Source of the DNA: a virus
Direction: 5' to 3' (one strand)
Length of the DNA: 36,124 nt
IMG/VR virus record: IMGVR_UViG_3300044974_000658
Coordinates: 1-36,124 of that record
Shown: one piece after another, positions 13,093 to 20,503 of the stretch
Layout: each line of letters starts with the position of its first letter
How positions within the stretch are numbered: the first letter of the stretch is position 1
Translations under genes and position numbers: made by a program
Notes under the pieces: model-generated
The model's input: the letters and a program-made list of their open reading frames with translations, nothing else
What the model was told of the DNA's origin: nothing
The model's database searches: none

Positions 13093-13111
13093 CTTATTTA
13101 TTATTTAATCG

Positions 13112-13246
13112 TTAATATTCATCATCTTCATCATCTTGATCATCTAGATCGTCATCGTCGTCATCGTCATCGTACTCATCAAGGTATTTGTCTAATTGTG
13201 ATTCCCAGTATCTATCAAAAGAATCGTTTCCATAACATCCAGCCAT
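13112..13246 (-). CDS. 44-aa hyperacidic protein
   Basis: A 44-codon ORF starting MAGCYGNDSFDRYWESQLDK. The C-terminal half is almost entirely aspartate and glutamate, including eight aspartates in a row (about 26-33). It starts 2 nt after the stop of the gene upstream and ends 19 nt before the next start. Acidic tails like this can mimic DNA and block nucleic-acid-binding proteins, or be flexible tails; DNA mimicry is inference from composition. Confidence 0.65.
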   Translation of the reverse strand: MAGCYGNDSFDRYWESQLDKYLDEYDDDDDDDDLDDQDDEDDEY

Positions 13247-13248
13247 AA

Positions 13249-13476
13249 TTATTTTGTTTTTATTATTTTATCGTAATACACTTCTCCTAAGGTTCTTCTT
13301 TCTTTAATTGCTTGTTTTAATAACTCATCATGTTTCATTTCAGAATAATTAATTGCTCTTATAATCTGGTTACGTTCCATTTCTTTTGCTTGTTCAAATA
13401 TTTTAATTTCTGCTTTCATATCTTCAGAAAGCACATAAATATTTAAATTTTCAAATAACCATTCTACTGCTGTCAT
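13249..13476 (-). CDS. 75-aa conserved phage protein
   Basis: A 75-aa protein starting MTAVEWLFENLN, then IKIFEQAKEMERNQIIRAIN and LKQAIKERRTLGEVYYDK. 'TAVEWL...FEQAKEMEk.QI..A' is a short, all-helical protein type that recurs in Bacteroidetes phages and prophages, function not established. It overlaps the gene upstream by 4 nt (ATGA). Confidence 0.75.
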   Translation of the reverse strand: MTAVEWLFENLNIYVLSEDMKAEIKIFEQAKEMERNQIIRAINYSEMKHDELLKQAIKERRTLGEVYYDKIIKTK

Positions 13477-13700
13477 AATTTATTATTTTCTAAAATTTCT
13501 AACATATCTTTAATCATTGCGACAACTAACTCTCCATTCATAAAGTTTTCACCATATCCTTTTTTAATCATTTGTTGGATTATTTCGTCTAATTCTTTTT
13601 TTTTAATTTCTTCTAAAATAATTTTTTCTAACTCAGGAGTCCAAATACCTTGACTTCCTAATCCAAGCCTTAAACCATCAATTATTATTTTTTTTTTCAT
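13473..13700 (-). CDS. 75-aa hypothetical protein
   Basis: A 75-aa protein starting MKKKIIIDGLRLGLGSQGIW, then LEKIILEEIKKKELDEIIQQM and a C-terminal helix VVAMIKDMLEILEN. Mostly helical with no cysteine or membrane pattern. ATGA overlaps join it to the genes on both sides, so it is made as part of a coupled chain of small early proteins. Family unknown. Confidence 0.65.
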   Translation of the reverse strand: MKKKIIIDGLRLGLGSQGIWTPELEKIILEEIKKKELDEIIQQMIKKGYGENFMNGELVVAMIKDMLEILENNKL

Positions 13701-14026
13701 ATCCTACAAAATTTTACAGCATTATTATAAATTGCTTTTTCACTTGGGCTTAAATCTTCAAACCGATAAACTGGAGTACATAACATTTCTTCTTCTGTTG
13801 CATACGCTTCGTTCTTGTAACCTAATCCAACTTTTGTTTTAAATTTTTCTTTTTCTAATCTAATCATTGCTAATTTGTAACATTTAGGCTTATGATTAGC
13901 TCTGCGTTTTAACTCATCAATTATAATTAAATCATGAGGATTACGTGTTAATTTATTTACTAATGCTATGGTTGAATAGCTTCGTATAGTATTTTTTTTA
14001 ATTGATTCGATTAAAGCTTGATCCAT
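13697..14026 (-). CDS. 109-aa hypothetical protein
   Basis: A 109-aa protein starting MDQALIESIKKNTIRSYSTI, with IIIDELKRRANHKPKCYKLA and a C-terminal LSPSEKAIYNNAVKFCRI. The middle is basic. It overlaps the HTH-like gene upstream by 16 nt and the 75-aa gene downstream by 4 nt. No named family; the composition suggests nucleic-acid contact, but there is no catalytic motif. Confidence 0.65.
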   Translation of the reverse strand: MDQALIESIKKNTIRSYSTIALVNKLTRNPHDLIIIDELKRRANHKPKCYKLAMIRLEKEKFKTKVGLGYKNEAYATEEEMLCTPVYRFEDLSPSEKAIYNNAVKFCRI

Positions 14027-14280
14027 TTTACTTTTGTTTTAATTTTAACTGGGTATCTATTTTCAGTTATGAACTTGTTAAAGTTTATGATTAAATCAGT
14101 GTTTTTAACTTCTTCTTTTTCAAGTGTCCATAAAGTTTTATAAGTTACACCTATTGTTTTAGCTATATCTTTTCGCAACATTCCTAATTGTAGCATTCTT
14201 TCTATTGCGATTATTTTCATATCTCGATACTCCTGGATGTTTGGGATATCTTTTTGGAAGTATTTTTTTAAGTAACTCAT
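14011..14280 (-). CDS. 89-aa helix-turn-helix protein
   Basis: An 89-aa protein. Residues about 25-55, AIERMLQLGMLRKDIAKTIG then VTYKTLWTLEKE, form a clear helix-turn-helix with a recognition helix starting after 'IGVT'. The N-terminal helix (EYRDMKII) and basic C-terminus (YPVKIKTKVKWIKL) flank it. It is the second HTH protein in the early region and a candidate regulator of the two promoters with the shared palindrome. It overlaps its neighbours by 4 and 16 nt. Confidence 0.7.
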   Translation of the reverse strand: MSYLKKYFQKDIPNIQEYRDMKIIAIERMLQLGMLRKDIAKTIGVTYKTLWTLEKEEVKNTDLIINFNKFITENRYPVKIKTKVKWIKL

Positions 14281-14624
14281 ATTGCAAATGGTTTATTTTC
14301 ACAAGTACATTGATATTTTAAACACTCTAAAGGTGCATCATTATCATAAACAGTTTCCGTTATCTCTCCAGTATCATTACAATCCTGACATACATTGTAT
14401 TCATTGAAGTTAGTAAATTGCGTTAAATCACTTAAAAAGCATATAAAACAATCATTCTCATCATATAACTCTCCTTCATCTGAAAGTAATATACTTATTT
14501 GTTCATTGTCATGTTTAAATACTACTTCATTCCAACCTAATGATCCTGAAAAAAATACATCTTCTTCTTGAAAATCATTTGTGTTTTTATTAAACACTCT
14601 TCTAAAAATTTCTTTTGCTTTCAT
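14277..14624 (-). CDS. 115-aa protein with DnaJ-like zinc knuckle
   Basis: A 115-aa protein. The first 80 residues contain FSGSLGWNEVVFKHDNEQIS and an acidic FICFLSDLTQF region. The C-terminus has CQDCNDTGEITETV followed by CLKYQCTCENKP, a CxxCxxTG pattern like one half of the DnaJ zinc-finger domain, giving four or five cysteines to bind one zinc. No J domain is present. Probably a small zinc-binding protein of unknown function. ATGA overlaps lie on both sides. Confidence 0.7.
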   Translation of the reverse strand: MKAKEIFRRVFNKNTNDFQEEDVFFSGSLGWNEVVFKHDNEQISILLSDEGELYDENDCFICFLSDLTQFTNFNEYNVCQDCNDTGEITETVYDNDAPLECLKYQCTCENKPFAI

Positions 14625-14806
14625 AAATCTATATTTCTAAGTGCAAACATTAAACCATCAATTCTACCTATCATTTTAGCAGAATGTATAACAAATTTAT
14701 CTTCTAATTTCATTCCAAATTCATTTATAAATTTGTCGTTTTCTTCTTTCATTTCTTTAATTGATTTAGCTACATATAGCAAATCGTTAATTTGTGTTTT
14801 ATTCAT
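14621..14806 (-). CDS. 61-aa helical hypothetical protein
   Basis: A 61-aa protein starting MNKTQINDLLYVAKSIKEMK, then DKFINEFGMKLEDKFVIHSA and RIDGLMFALRNIDL. Entirely helical with heptad character. It overlaps the membrane protein gene upstream by 4 nt (ATGA) and the zinc-knuckle gene downstream by 4 nt. No family or motif recognised. Confidence 0.62.
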   Translation of the reverse strand: MNKTQINDLLYVAKSIKEMKEENDKFINEFGMKLEDKFVIHSAKMIGRIDGLMFALRNIDL

Positions 14807-15000
14807 TTTTTTTGATATTTAGGCATGTAATACTTATAACCATAATCAATATAGTTACCTTTTTTGTCTCCAATAATTACTTTTTCTGAAGCTTTTATTC
14901 TTGTTTTAATATATTTATGAATTCTTGATAATAACTCAAGAAACAATAAACAACATCCTAAGAATAATGTCCATACGATAGGATAAATAATAATGTTCAT
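14803..15000 (-). CDS. 65-aa membrane protein, first early gene
   Basis: A 65-aa protein with an N-terminal membrane helix (about 3-25, IIIYPIVWTLFLGCCLLFLE) and a basic cytoplasmic part (RIHKYIKTRIKASEK) ending in YGYKYYMPKYQKK. It is the first gene after early promoter 1, so it is among the first proteins made on infection. Early membrane peptides often act in superinfection exclusion or host takeover, which is inference from position. Confidence 0.65.
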   Translation of the reverse strand: MNIIIYPIVWTLFLGCCLLFLELLSRIHKYIKTRIKASEKVIIGDKKGNYIDYGYKYYMPKYQKK

Positions 15001-15027
15001 AATTTTGTTTTTTTAGTTTGTATAGGA

Positions 15028-15059
15028 CAAATATATATACATTACATTTAATAAACAAA
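15028..15059 (-). promoter_or_regulatory. Early promoter 1 (TTTG-N20-TATATTTG)
   Basis: On the minus strand TTTG (15059-15056), 20 nt and TATATTTG (15035-15028) give a complete Bacteroidetes-type promoter, 28 nt before the ATG at 15000. It follows the terminator of the tail and lysis operon and drives the small early genes leftward. Its upstream half is almost identical to early promoter 2 at 8379-8409. Confidence 0.87.
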
Positions 15060-15065
15060 TGTAAT
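15041..15065. repeat. Perfect inverted repeat at early promoter 1 (candidate operator)
   Basis: ATTACATTT (15041-15049) and AAATGTAAT (15057-15065) are perfect 9-bp arms around AATAAAC. The block overlaps the -33 element and differs from the block at 8391-8415 at one position. Shared, palindromic and promoter-embedded, it looks like the binding site of a dimeric regulator that controls both early promoters. Confidence 0.68.
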
Positions 15066-15070
15066 ACTAT

Positions 15071-15109
15071 AAAAAAATAAAAAAGTACAAAGTTTTTTAC
15101 AATGTACTT
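15071..15109 (-). terminator. Terminator of the tail and lysis operon
   Basis: On the minus strand AAGTACA (15109-15103) pairs with TGTACTT (15089-15083) around a 13-nt loop, followed by a T-rich tract (TTTTATTTTTTT region to 15071). It lies 39 nt after the endolysin stop and just upstream of early promoter 1, separating late from early transcription. Confidence 0.72.
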
Positions 15110-15147
15110 AATTATTAATATGTTATAAAATTAAATTTTTGGATAAA

Positions 15148-15615
15148 TTATTCTTTTATTTCAAAATGCATCCAATCATAGTTTTTTTCAACTCCTAACG
15201 ATACAAAACCATGTTTATAGAAAATATCTATCATTGGTTTGTATTCAGGTCTTGAAAAACGTGCTGTTTTAGAAGTTTCTTTTAATAGGTTTCTTGCTGG
15301 ATCCAAATCTATTGCTACTCCCCATGAGTGACGAGACCAATCAGAACCTCCTCGCATTTTCCTGAAGTTAAAACAGCCTCCGAAAAGATCAATTCCTAAT
15401 TCTACTATCTTAGCATATCCGTAATGCTTTAATAAGTCGTTAAACACCGCTATAAATTTATCTGCAACAAGTTTATGACAACTAATTCTAGATACTTTTG
15501 TGTTTAAGTCCCAAGCTAAACGCATAGGATATGGTAAATTAATAGTAACTAGATATCCTTGACCTGTTACATTTGGCTTACCATACTTCGAGATTAGTTG
15601 CTTAGTTGTTATCAT
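15148..15615 (-). CDS. Endolysin, M15-family peptidase
   Basis: A 155-aa peptidase of the M15 (VanY/L-alanoyl-D-glutamate or D-Ala-D-Ala endopeptidase) type. The zinc motif is visible as SRHSWGVAIDLDPARN (His and Asp ligands) and the second as DWMHFEI (tryptophan-His). The N-terminal part, LISKYGKPNV and a core DLFGGCFNFRKMRGG, is typical for phage endolysins of this family. It cleaves peptide cross-links of host peptidoglycan at lysis. It is the last gene of the late operon, and overlaps a small membrane protein upstream by 14 nt. Confidence 0.88.
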   Translation of the reverse strand: MITTKQLISKYGKPNVTGQGYLVTINLPYPMRLAWDLNTKVSRISCHKLVADKFIAVFNDLLKHYGYAKIVELGIDLFGGCFNFRKMRGGSDWSRHSWGVAIDLDPARNLLKETSKTARFSRPEYKPMIDIFYKHGFVSLGVEKNYDWMHFEIKE

Positions 15616-15820
15616 CTTTTACAATTTTTTGACCATTATAAACTGCAACAGCACCTAATTTAACGCTTAAAACTTCCAATCCTAATTTTAGAACTGGTCG
15701 GTTTTCTACTATTCCTGATTCAGCAATAGTTAAAGATACAAGAGACAAAACAGATGCTGCTTGACCTATTATTTTGTTTTTTTTCGGTGTTTCTTTTCTA
15801 AATCTTTCAATTAATTTCAT
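15602..15820 (-). CDS. Putative holin or lysis-associated membrane protein
   Basis: A 72-aa protein. A basic N-terminus (MKLIERFRKETPKKNK) precedes two hydrophobic stretches, IIGQAASVLSLVSLTIAESG and LKLGLEVLSVKLGAVAVYNG, and a charged end. It sits directly before the endolysin, in the usual holin position, and small proteins of this type accompany M15 endolysins in Bacteroidetes phages. The hydrophobic stretches are only moderately strong, so 'holin' rests mainly on context. Confidence 0.6.
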   Translation of the reverse strand: MKLIERFRKETPKKNKIIGQAASVLSLVSLTIAESGIVENRPVLKLGLEVLSVKLGAVAVYNGQKIVKDDNN

Positions 15821-16689
15821 TATCCGTTGTATTTTGAGTAAGACAATTTTTGTTTATCTTCAAATGTTACCTTAACACTTGCATATTTTGAGTATTTTTT
15901 ATAATCTAATGTAGGAGTATCTTTTAATATAACCGGTACATCTAAAAGACTCCATGAATGATTAAAATCATTGTAATCACTAATATACATTTCATTTTCT
16001 GAAAGCATATGCAAATCTATAATTAAAATAGTATATTGTTCTTCTAATGGATCGGTTTCTAAAGTATAAACATTTAGATTTTCACGTATAACATTTTTAC
16101 TAACTCTATCATTATATATAAGATTATCAATTGCTGTGTTAGGTTGTCTATCACCAAAGAAACCTTGTACACGTACACAATCAATTACATTACTATTTGT
16201 AAAATCTATTTTTTCTAAGTTATTATATTGGTTAAAATTTGATTTTATTCTAATTGTTCCAAGTGCATTTTCAACCGTATAATTTTTAAGTTCAAATTCT
16301 CCGACAGTAGTTGTTGTTTCTTCACCTAATACATTTTCAATTAAAATTAAATCATAACATCCTATACCATCTGATTGTAATACACTTTTCCAGTTAATTG
16401 TTGAATAATATGCTAATTCATCATTTACACATTGTGTTGTGTTAGGTTGATATGAAGTATTTACATTGTTCTTTTTTAATACAAATAAACAGCTATCCGT
16501 ATTTTCAACTAATTTAGTAAACCTTGAATTAATATCATTTTTCCACGTACTAACATCACTTATATGTGCTAATACTAGCATTCTATCACAACATTGATCT
16601 ACTTCACCTAATTGTTCAGATGGAGTTTTTTTCCGTAATTGTGCTAAATTAAAATTTCTTTTAGTTCTATTAAATAATGGAGTTGGCAT
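15820..16689 (-). CDS. 289-aa late structural-region protein
   Basis: A 289-aa protein starting MPTPLFNRTKRNFNLAQLRK, mostly predicted beta strands, with QCCDRMLVLAHISDVS, a Cys pair, and several NVYTLETDPLEEQYT-like stretches. No signal peptide or enzyme motif. It lies between a membrane-anchored GAF-like protein and the holin candidate, overlapping the latter by one base (TAATG). Beta-rich late proteins here are usually tail tip or fibre parts; a virion role is likely but unproven. Confidence 0.6.
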   Translation of the reverse strand: MPTPLFNRTKRNFNLAQLRKKTPSEQLGEVDQCCDRMLVLAHISDVSTWKNDINSRFTKLVENTDSCLFVLKKNNVNTSYQPNTTQCVNDELAYYSTINWKSVLQSDGIGCYDLILIENVLGEETTTTVGEFELKNYTVENALGTIRIKSNFNQYNNLEKIDFTNSNVIDCVRVQGFFGDRQPNTAIDNLIYNDRVSKNVIRENLNVYTLETDPLEEQYTILIIDLHMLSENEMYISDYNDFNHSWSLLDVPVILKDTPTLDYKKYSKYASVKVTFEDKQKLSYSKYNG

Positions 16690-16699
16690 ATAATTAAAT

Positions 16700-17314
16700 T
16701 TATTGTACTAAAATATTTCCTATTTCATCTGTAAAAGACTTAAATTCATTATAGTTAAAATCATTTTGCATTTCTTCTTTTACAAAATCTAATCCTATAT
16801 ACGCTACAAATTTACCGTCTTTAAAGTAAGGTGCTGTAAATATACTTTTAATACCTTGTTTTTTTAAACCAATTCTAGTTGATCCTTCTTTTATTTTACT
16901 AATATTTTTATATTGCATACGTTCTAACATAACTTCTTGTAAGAATACTGGATATAAGCTAACGGCTAAATTTTGCAATCCATTTGCTTCTGAACTTATA
17001 CCATTTGCACATACTTCAAATGTCATTGACTGGTGATTTCTATGTGAACCATCGTAATATCTAATTGTATTATGAAATTGAAATACATAAGCCCTATCTG
17101 CTTTATAACGTAACATCAATTCGTTTAGCATTTGCTGAATTAACACATTATTATTTATATCCTCTTTTACTTCATCTGTAGTTTCAATCTTTTTTTCTAC
17201 TACATTGGTAATTAAAGATTTATAATAAAATAATACAAAAGCAATCAGTAAAATTATAATTACTAAAGTTTTTGTCTGTCTTAATTGTTCAAGGATATTT
17301 TTAACTTCATTCAT
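16700..17314 (-). CDS. Membrane-anchored GAF-like domain protein
   Basis: A 204-aa protein. A single membrane helix (about 16-33, TLVIIILLIAFVLFYYKS) is followed by a coiled linker (IETTDEVKEDINNNV) and a GAF-like domain: ADRAYVFQFHNTIRYYDGS, SMTFEVCANGIS, IKSIFTAPYFKDGKFVAYIG, NEFKSFTDEIGNIL. 'yvFQFHNg..y..g' and the FxxG strand are features I associate with phage GAF-like proteins; no ligand residues are certain. Its place in the tail and lysis operon suggests a lysis-timing or envelope role. It overlaps the fibre gene by one base. Confidence 0.65.
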   Translation of the reverse strand: MNEVKNILEQLRQTKTLVIIILLIAFVLFYYKSLITNVVEKKIETTDEVKEDINNNVLIQQMLNELMLRYKADRAYVFQFHNTIRYYDGSHRNHQSMTFEVCANGISSEANGLQNLAVSLYPVFLQEVMLERMQYKNISKIKEGSTRIGLKKQGIKSIFTAPYFKDGKFVAYIGLDFVKEEMQNDFNYNEFKSFTDEIGNILVQ

Positions 17315-19407
17315 TATACTGGTATTTTAATTGCTGAAACATTTAAATCGGCTATTCTCATGTTTGAACTTGATGTGTTTTTAACAAAAACTTCGACGTA
17401 ATCATTTGTAGTCATGCTTAATTGACAAGATGTAGAACTTGGATATTCTTGATTGGCAACATCAGTTCTAACTGTCATTTCACTCTCTGCTAGTATTGTT
17501 CCGTTCTTCGCTATTCCAATTGATATAACTTGTGAAACAGAACCTGACCTAACACTACAATTTACACTAATCTGAAAAGAATTTGAAAATGCACCAGTGT
17601 AAGTGAGTCTATTTGCAGAATGCGTAAACTTAGAATTGTCAGCACTTGCTGTAGTTGTGCCACCAGCTTTAACCCATACGTTTACGTTTGGAGAACCAAT
17701 AGTAGTATCTGTAGTGTTGTTTACCATATACATAAATCCACGAGTAGCTGTATTGGTAATGTTTACACAGTTTACAAATAATGCTTTATTACTAGTATGC
17801 GTTACTCCAGCTACGTATGAACCACCACCACTAAAGTTTATAGTATCTAAGATGTATTTTTCATCACCAATAGTAGCACTAGCATTTACATTTAATGCTG
17901 TTTCGCCACTTAAAGCAATAAATGAAGAGTAAATAATTCTAAATCTACGTGTAATATTTGCTCCTGACGCTATTATAATTGCTGTACCTGACGCTTTACA
18001 GTCAAATAAAGAGTTACTTATTCCAATTGTCCCGATAGTCCCATCAAAAGTTAATCCTTGTGAGTTTAAGAAAGCACTATCCGACATCACAAAGTTTGTA
18101 TAGTTAGCAATTGTACCAACCGTATTACAATCTGTAAAGTTTACACCGAACCAATCTAATGCAGTAGTTACACCATCACCACTTAAATTTAAAGCTATAT
18201 CTGCTTCAATTGTTACGTTTCTAATTGGTAGAGAGTAAGAAGAGGTGATTAATGCAGTTCCAGTAAGTCCAGTTGACTTTATTCTACAATTTTCAGATGA
18301 ACCGCCTAAAATAGTCGTATTAGTGCTACCCACTAGCCTATCTCCAGTTAAATCTACTGTAGTAGTAAAATAATAAGTTACGTTACTAGCAAGCGTTATT
18401 ACCCCACCAGAAGGAGTTGGTAAGTTAGATTTAGAATGTACAAATACAAATTGACTATTATTTTGTGAAGGAGTGTAACCTAAAACCTCTGAAATAGTAG
18501 CGTTTTCCCATAAACCAGTTGAATTGTTATAATAAACTATGTCTTTATCCGTTTCACTTGTGATTTTAACACCATGTAATTCATTTAATTCGTACCCATT
18601 TTGAATATGAAGAATGATTTTACCAGCTGTTGGGTGAGCATAAGCAACATATCCAATAAATACAGAGTGTGCTGGCTCGTTAGGTACAACATTTACTATC
18701 TCACCAGCTGTTTCGGATAACCATAAAGCATCACCATCTGCAAAACTAGAAGTGTTAATATCGTGTATTGTTCCATGCGTTATAACATATCCATCCGTGT
18801 TGTGAGCAATTGAATTTCTAGTTATACCAATAGTTTTACTTGATGTAATCTCTAAACTTGCATCTGCTAGTGTTATATTAGGTTTTTGTCCAGTAGCACC
18901 ACTAATATAAACTACTTTAGTTTTTCCAATTGTTACTCCAGTAGAGTTTTTACCGATAAATTCTAACTTTTCCGAACTATCAACAACACCATCGTTATCA
19001 GTATCATAAACAGCCTTAGTCATGTCTCCACCAGTAGCTGAGCTTGTTTCATTTTCCCACTTTGAAGTAGTACTATTGTAAACCAAAACTTGTCCGTTAG
19101 AAGGTGCTGAAACAACAACATCGTTTAAGTCGTCCAATGTAATTAAAGGCTGTTGAAACCTTACACCAGTATTTTCGTAAATATACTCTTCAAATATATC
19201 TTGCGTTGCATAAGGAGTGTTAGTTTCATCATTAATACTTGAAAAAGGTATATCTGTAAACCTTGCATTGGAAGATTTTAGTAATATATTATAATTACTA
19301 GACTCCAAATCATTTTTATATACTAATACATTTTCGCAATTATCAATCCAAATCAAATCACTTGAATCAATATAAATGAAGAAATTACCTTTTATAAATA
19401 CTTTCAT
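17314..19407 (-). CDS. Tail fibre / receptor-binding protein, beta-helix
   Basis: A 697-aa protein. The N-terminus (MKVFIKGNFFIYIDSSDLIW) could attach it to the tail. About 95-130 reads VVVSAPSNGQVLVYNSTTSK, a repeat common in phage fibres. About 210-300 has ITHGTIHDINTSSFADGDAL and LHIQNGYELNELHG. The central part (about 330-550) is a string of short glycine/asparagine-rich turns typical of a right-handed beta-helix, and the end (KFTHSANRLTYTGAFSN onward) looks like a C1q-like jelly roll. It should bind surface glycans. No lyase residues are evident. Confidence 0.72.
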   Translation of the reverse strand: MKVFIKGNFFIYIDSSDLIWIDNCENVLVYKNDLESSNYNILLKSSNARFTDIPFSSINDETNTPYATQDIFEEYIYENTGVRFQQPLITLDDLNDVVVSAPSNGQVLVYNSTTSKWENETSSATGGDMTKAVYDTDNDGVVDSSEKLEFIGKNSTGVTIGKTKVVYISGATGQKPNITLADASLEITSSKTIGITRNSIAHNTDGYVITHGTIHDINTSSFADGDALWLSETAGEIVNVVPNEPAHSVFIGYVAYAHPTAGKIILHIQNGYELNELHGVKITSETDKDIVYYNNSTGLWENATISEVLGYTPSQNNSQFVFVHSKSNLPTPSGGVITLASNVTYYFTTTVDLTGDRLVGSTNTTILGGSSENCRIKSTGLTGTALITSSYSLPIRNVTIEADIALNLSGDGVTTALDWFGVNFTDCNTVGTIANYTNFVMSDSAFLNSQGLTFDGTIGTIGISNSLFDCKASGTAIIIASGANITRRFRIIYSSFIALSGETALNVNASATIGDEKYILDTINFSGGGSYVAGVTHTSNKALFVNCVNITNTATRGFMYMVNNTTDTTIGSPNVNVWVKAGGTTTASADNSKFTHSANRLTYTGAFSNSFQISVNCSVRSGSVSQVISIGIAKNGTILAESEMTVRTDVANQEYPSSTSCQLSMTTNDYVEVFVKNTSSSNMRIADLNVSAIKIPV

Positions 19408-19631
19408 TATATTGGAAATTCATTAATTGTAACTGTGAATTCGGTTGGTGTACCAAGTACAGCCTCAAGTCCTTCAATGTATTCAATGTAGTAGAATCCG
19501 TCGATTTCGGAATAGTTATATCCAACCCAATATAGCGTATCACCTGTTGGGTTAGGGAAACCTGCGTAAGTAGCTGCTTGCGCTCTAGCGTCAATTGCTT
19601 CTTGTTCTGTTGTGTATGTGTATCCTTGCAT
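19407..19631 (-). CDS. 74-aa small tail-region protein
   Basis: A 74-aa protein starting MQGYTYTTEQEAIDARAQAA, rich in Tyr and acidic residues, with TLYWVGYNYSEIDGFYYIEY. Small proteins of this type, with a 'T.eqea..a...' lead, are commonly found next to tail fibre genes in Bacteroidetes phages and may be fibre chaperones or tip proteins. The stop overlaps the fibre ATG by one base (TAATG), so the two are translated together; that pairing favours a chaperone role, which is inference. Confidence 0.65.
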   Translation of the reverse strand: MQGYTYTTEQEAIDARAQAATYAGFPNPTGDTLYWVGYNYSEIDGFYYIEYIEGLEAVLGTPTEFTVTINEFPI

Positions 19632-19633
19632 GT

Positions 19634-20503
19634 TTAGTAGATTGAGTAATATGAGTTGATGTTAGTGTTAATTGGTGTGAAATTAGTTGATTGATTAGAT
19701 AAATAAAAAATAGCTTCATATATATACCCATTAAGCGCAGCAGGACCAAGTGGTTCGCGGGTATTAAATAAATTAATTCTATAAAAAATACTAGTACCAG
19801 CATTTCCAGTTACAAAATTATTATTAACACCTAATTGAGATGATGTTCCGTTAAACAATGCAGTGTACAAGTACTTTGTGTTGTTCGCTACTGATATATT
19901 ATTATTATATAATGATGTGTTAGCATATATTCTATGGTTGTTATTACCAATACCACCAATTAGGACATTATCTGAAAACAACTCATAGTTAAACCCTGCC
20001 AAATCCCCAACATAGGGGAAATTTGTTGGTGAGGTAGTACTTATGTATTCAGCTAAAACAAAGGATGAATATGGTTGGTTTACATTTATAGAACCGTTCA
20101 TTCTTAAAGCTGTAGTATTTGATGTATAGCCTTTTATTCTTGGTTTATTGCTAGAATCTAAATATAATGACCCTGAGGTAACTATTTGTGGTTGGTCAGC
20201 GGATGTTGCTTGGGTTAGATTTCTGTTATTTTCACTTTGGTCGTACCATATTGATATAAACCCATTTCCTGCACCAACAAATGATAATAATGAAGTAGTG
20301 TCCAATGTACCATCCGCTTTGAATCCAATATCTTGGGATGTACCATCACTTGAACGTCTAACGCGAATGGCATATCCAGTATATGCAGTTCTCATTTTTC
20401 TTAACGAATAAGCCGCAGCAGCTCCCGTATATGTATCTAACAATGGAGTATATGACATACCAATTGCTTTACTCATCGAACTTATTAATTTATAGTAGTA
20501 CAT
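19634..20503 (-). CDS. Receptor-binding protein with arabinofuranosidase-B/lectin-like domain
   Basis: A 289-aa protein. LLDTYTGAAAAYSLRKMRTA then AIRVRRSSDGTSQDIGF and FISIWYDQSENNRNLTQATS are hallmarks of a jelly-roll domain related to the catalytic-type lead of arabinofuranosidase B and found repeatedly in tail proteins of marine and Bacteroidetes phages. The remainder is a concanavalin-like sandwich (SSFVLAEYIS; LNGYIYEAIFYLSNQ). It probably binds host polysaccharide; an enzyme activity cannot be claimed. It overlaps the fibre-stem gene by one base. Confidence 0.75.
   Translation of the reverse strand: MYYYKLISSMSKAIGMSYTPLLDTYTGAAAAYSLRKMRTAYTGYAIRVRRSSDGTSQDIGFKADGTLDTTSLLSFVGAGNGFISIWYDQSENNRNLTQATSADQPQIVTSGSLYLDSSNKPRIKGYTSNTTALRMNGSINVNQPYSSFVLAEYISTTSPTNFPYVGDLAGFNYELFSDNVLIGGIGNNNHRIYANTSLYNNNISVANNTKYLYTALFNGTSSQLGVNNNFVTGNAGTSIFYRINLFNTREPLGPAALNGYIYEAIFYLSNQSTNFTPINTNINSYYSIY

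Noticed and set aside
17603-17932. Plus-strand ORF of 109 codons inside the tail fibre gene.
   Set aside because: Shadow of a repetitive Thr/Asn-rich coding region; no start context, promoter or known motif.
19591-19803. Minus-strand ORFs at 19385-19594 and 19591-19803.
   Set aside because: They overlap the 74-aa gene (19407-19631) and lectin-like gene (19634-20503) in another frame; the latter have recognisable features and clean TAATG junctions.
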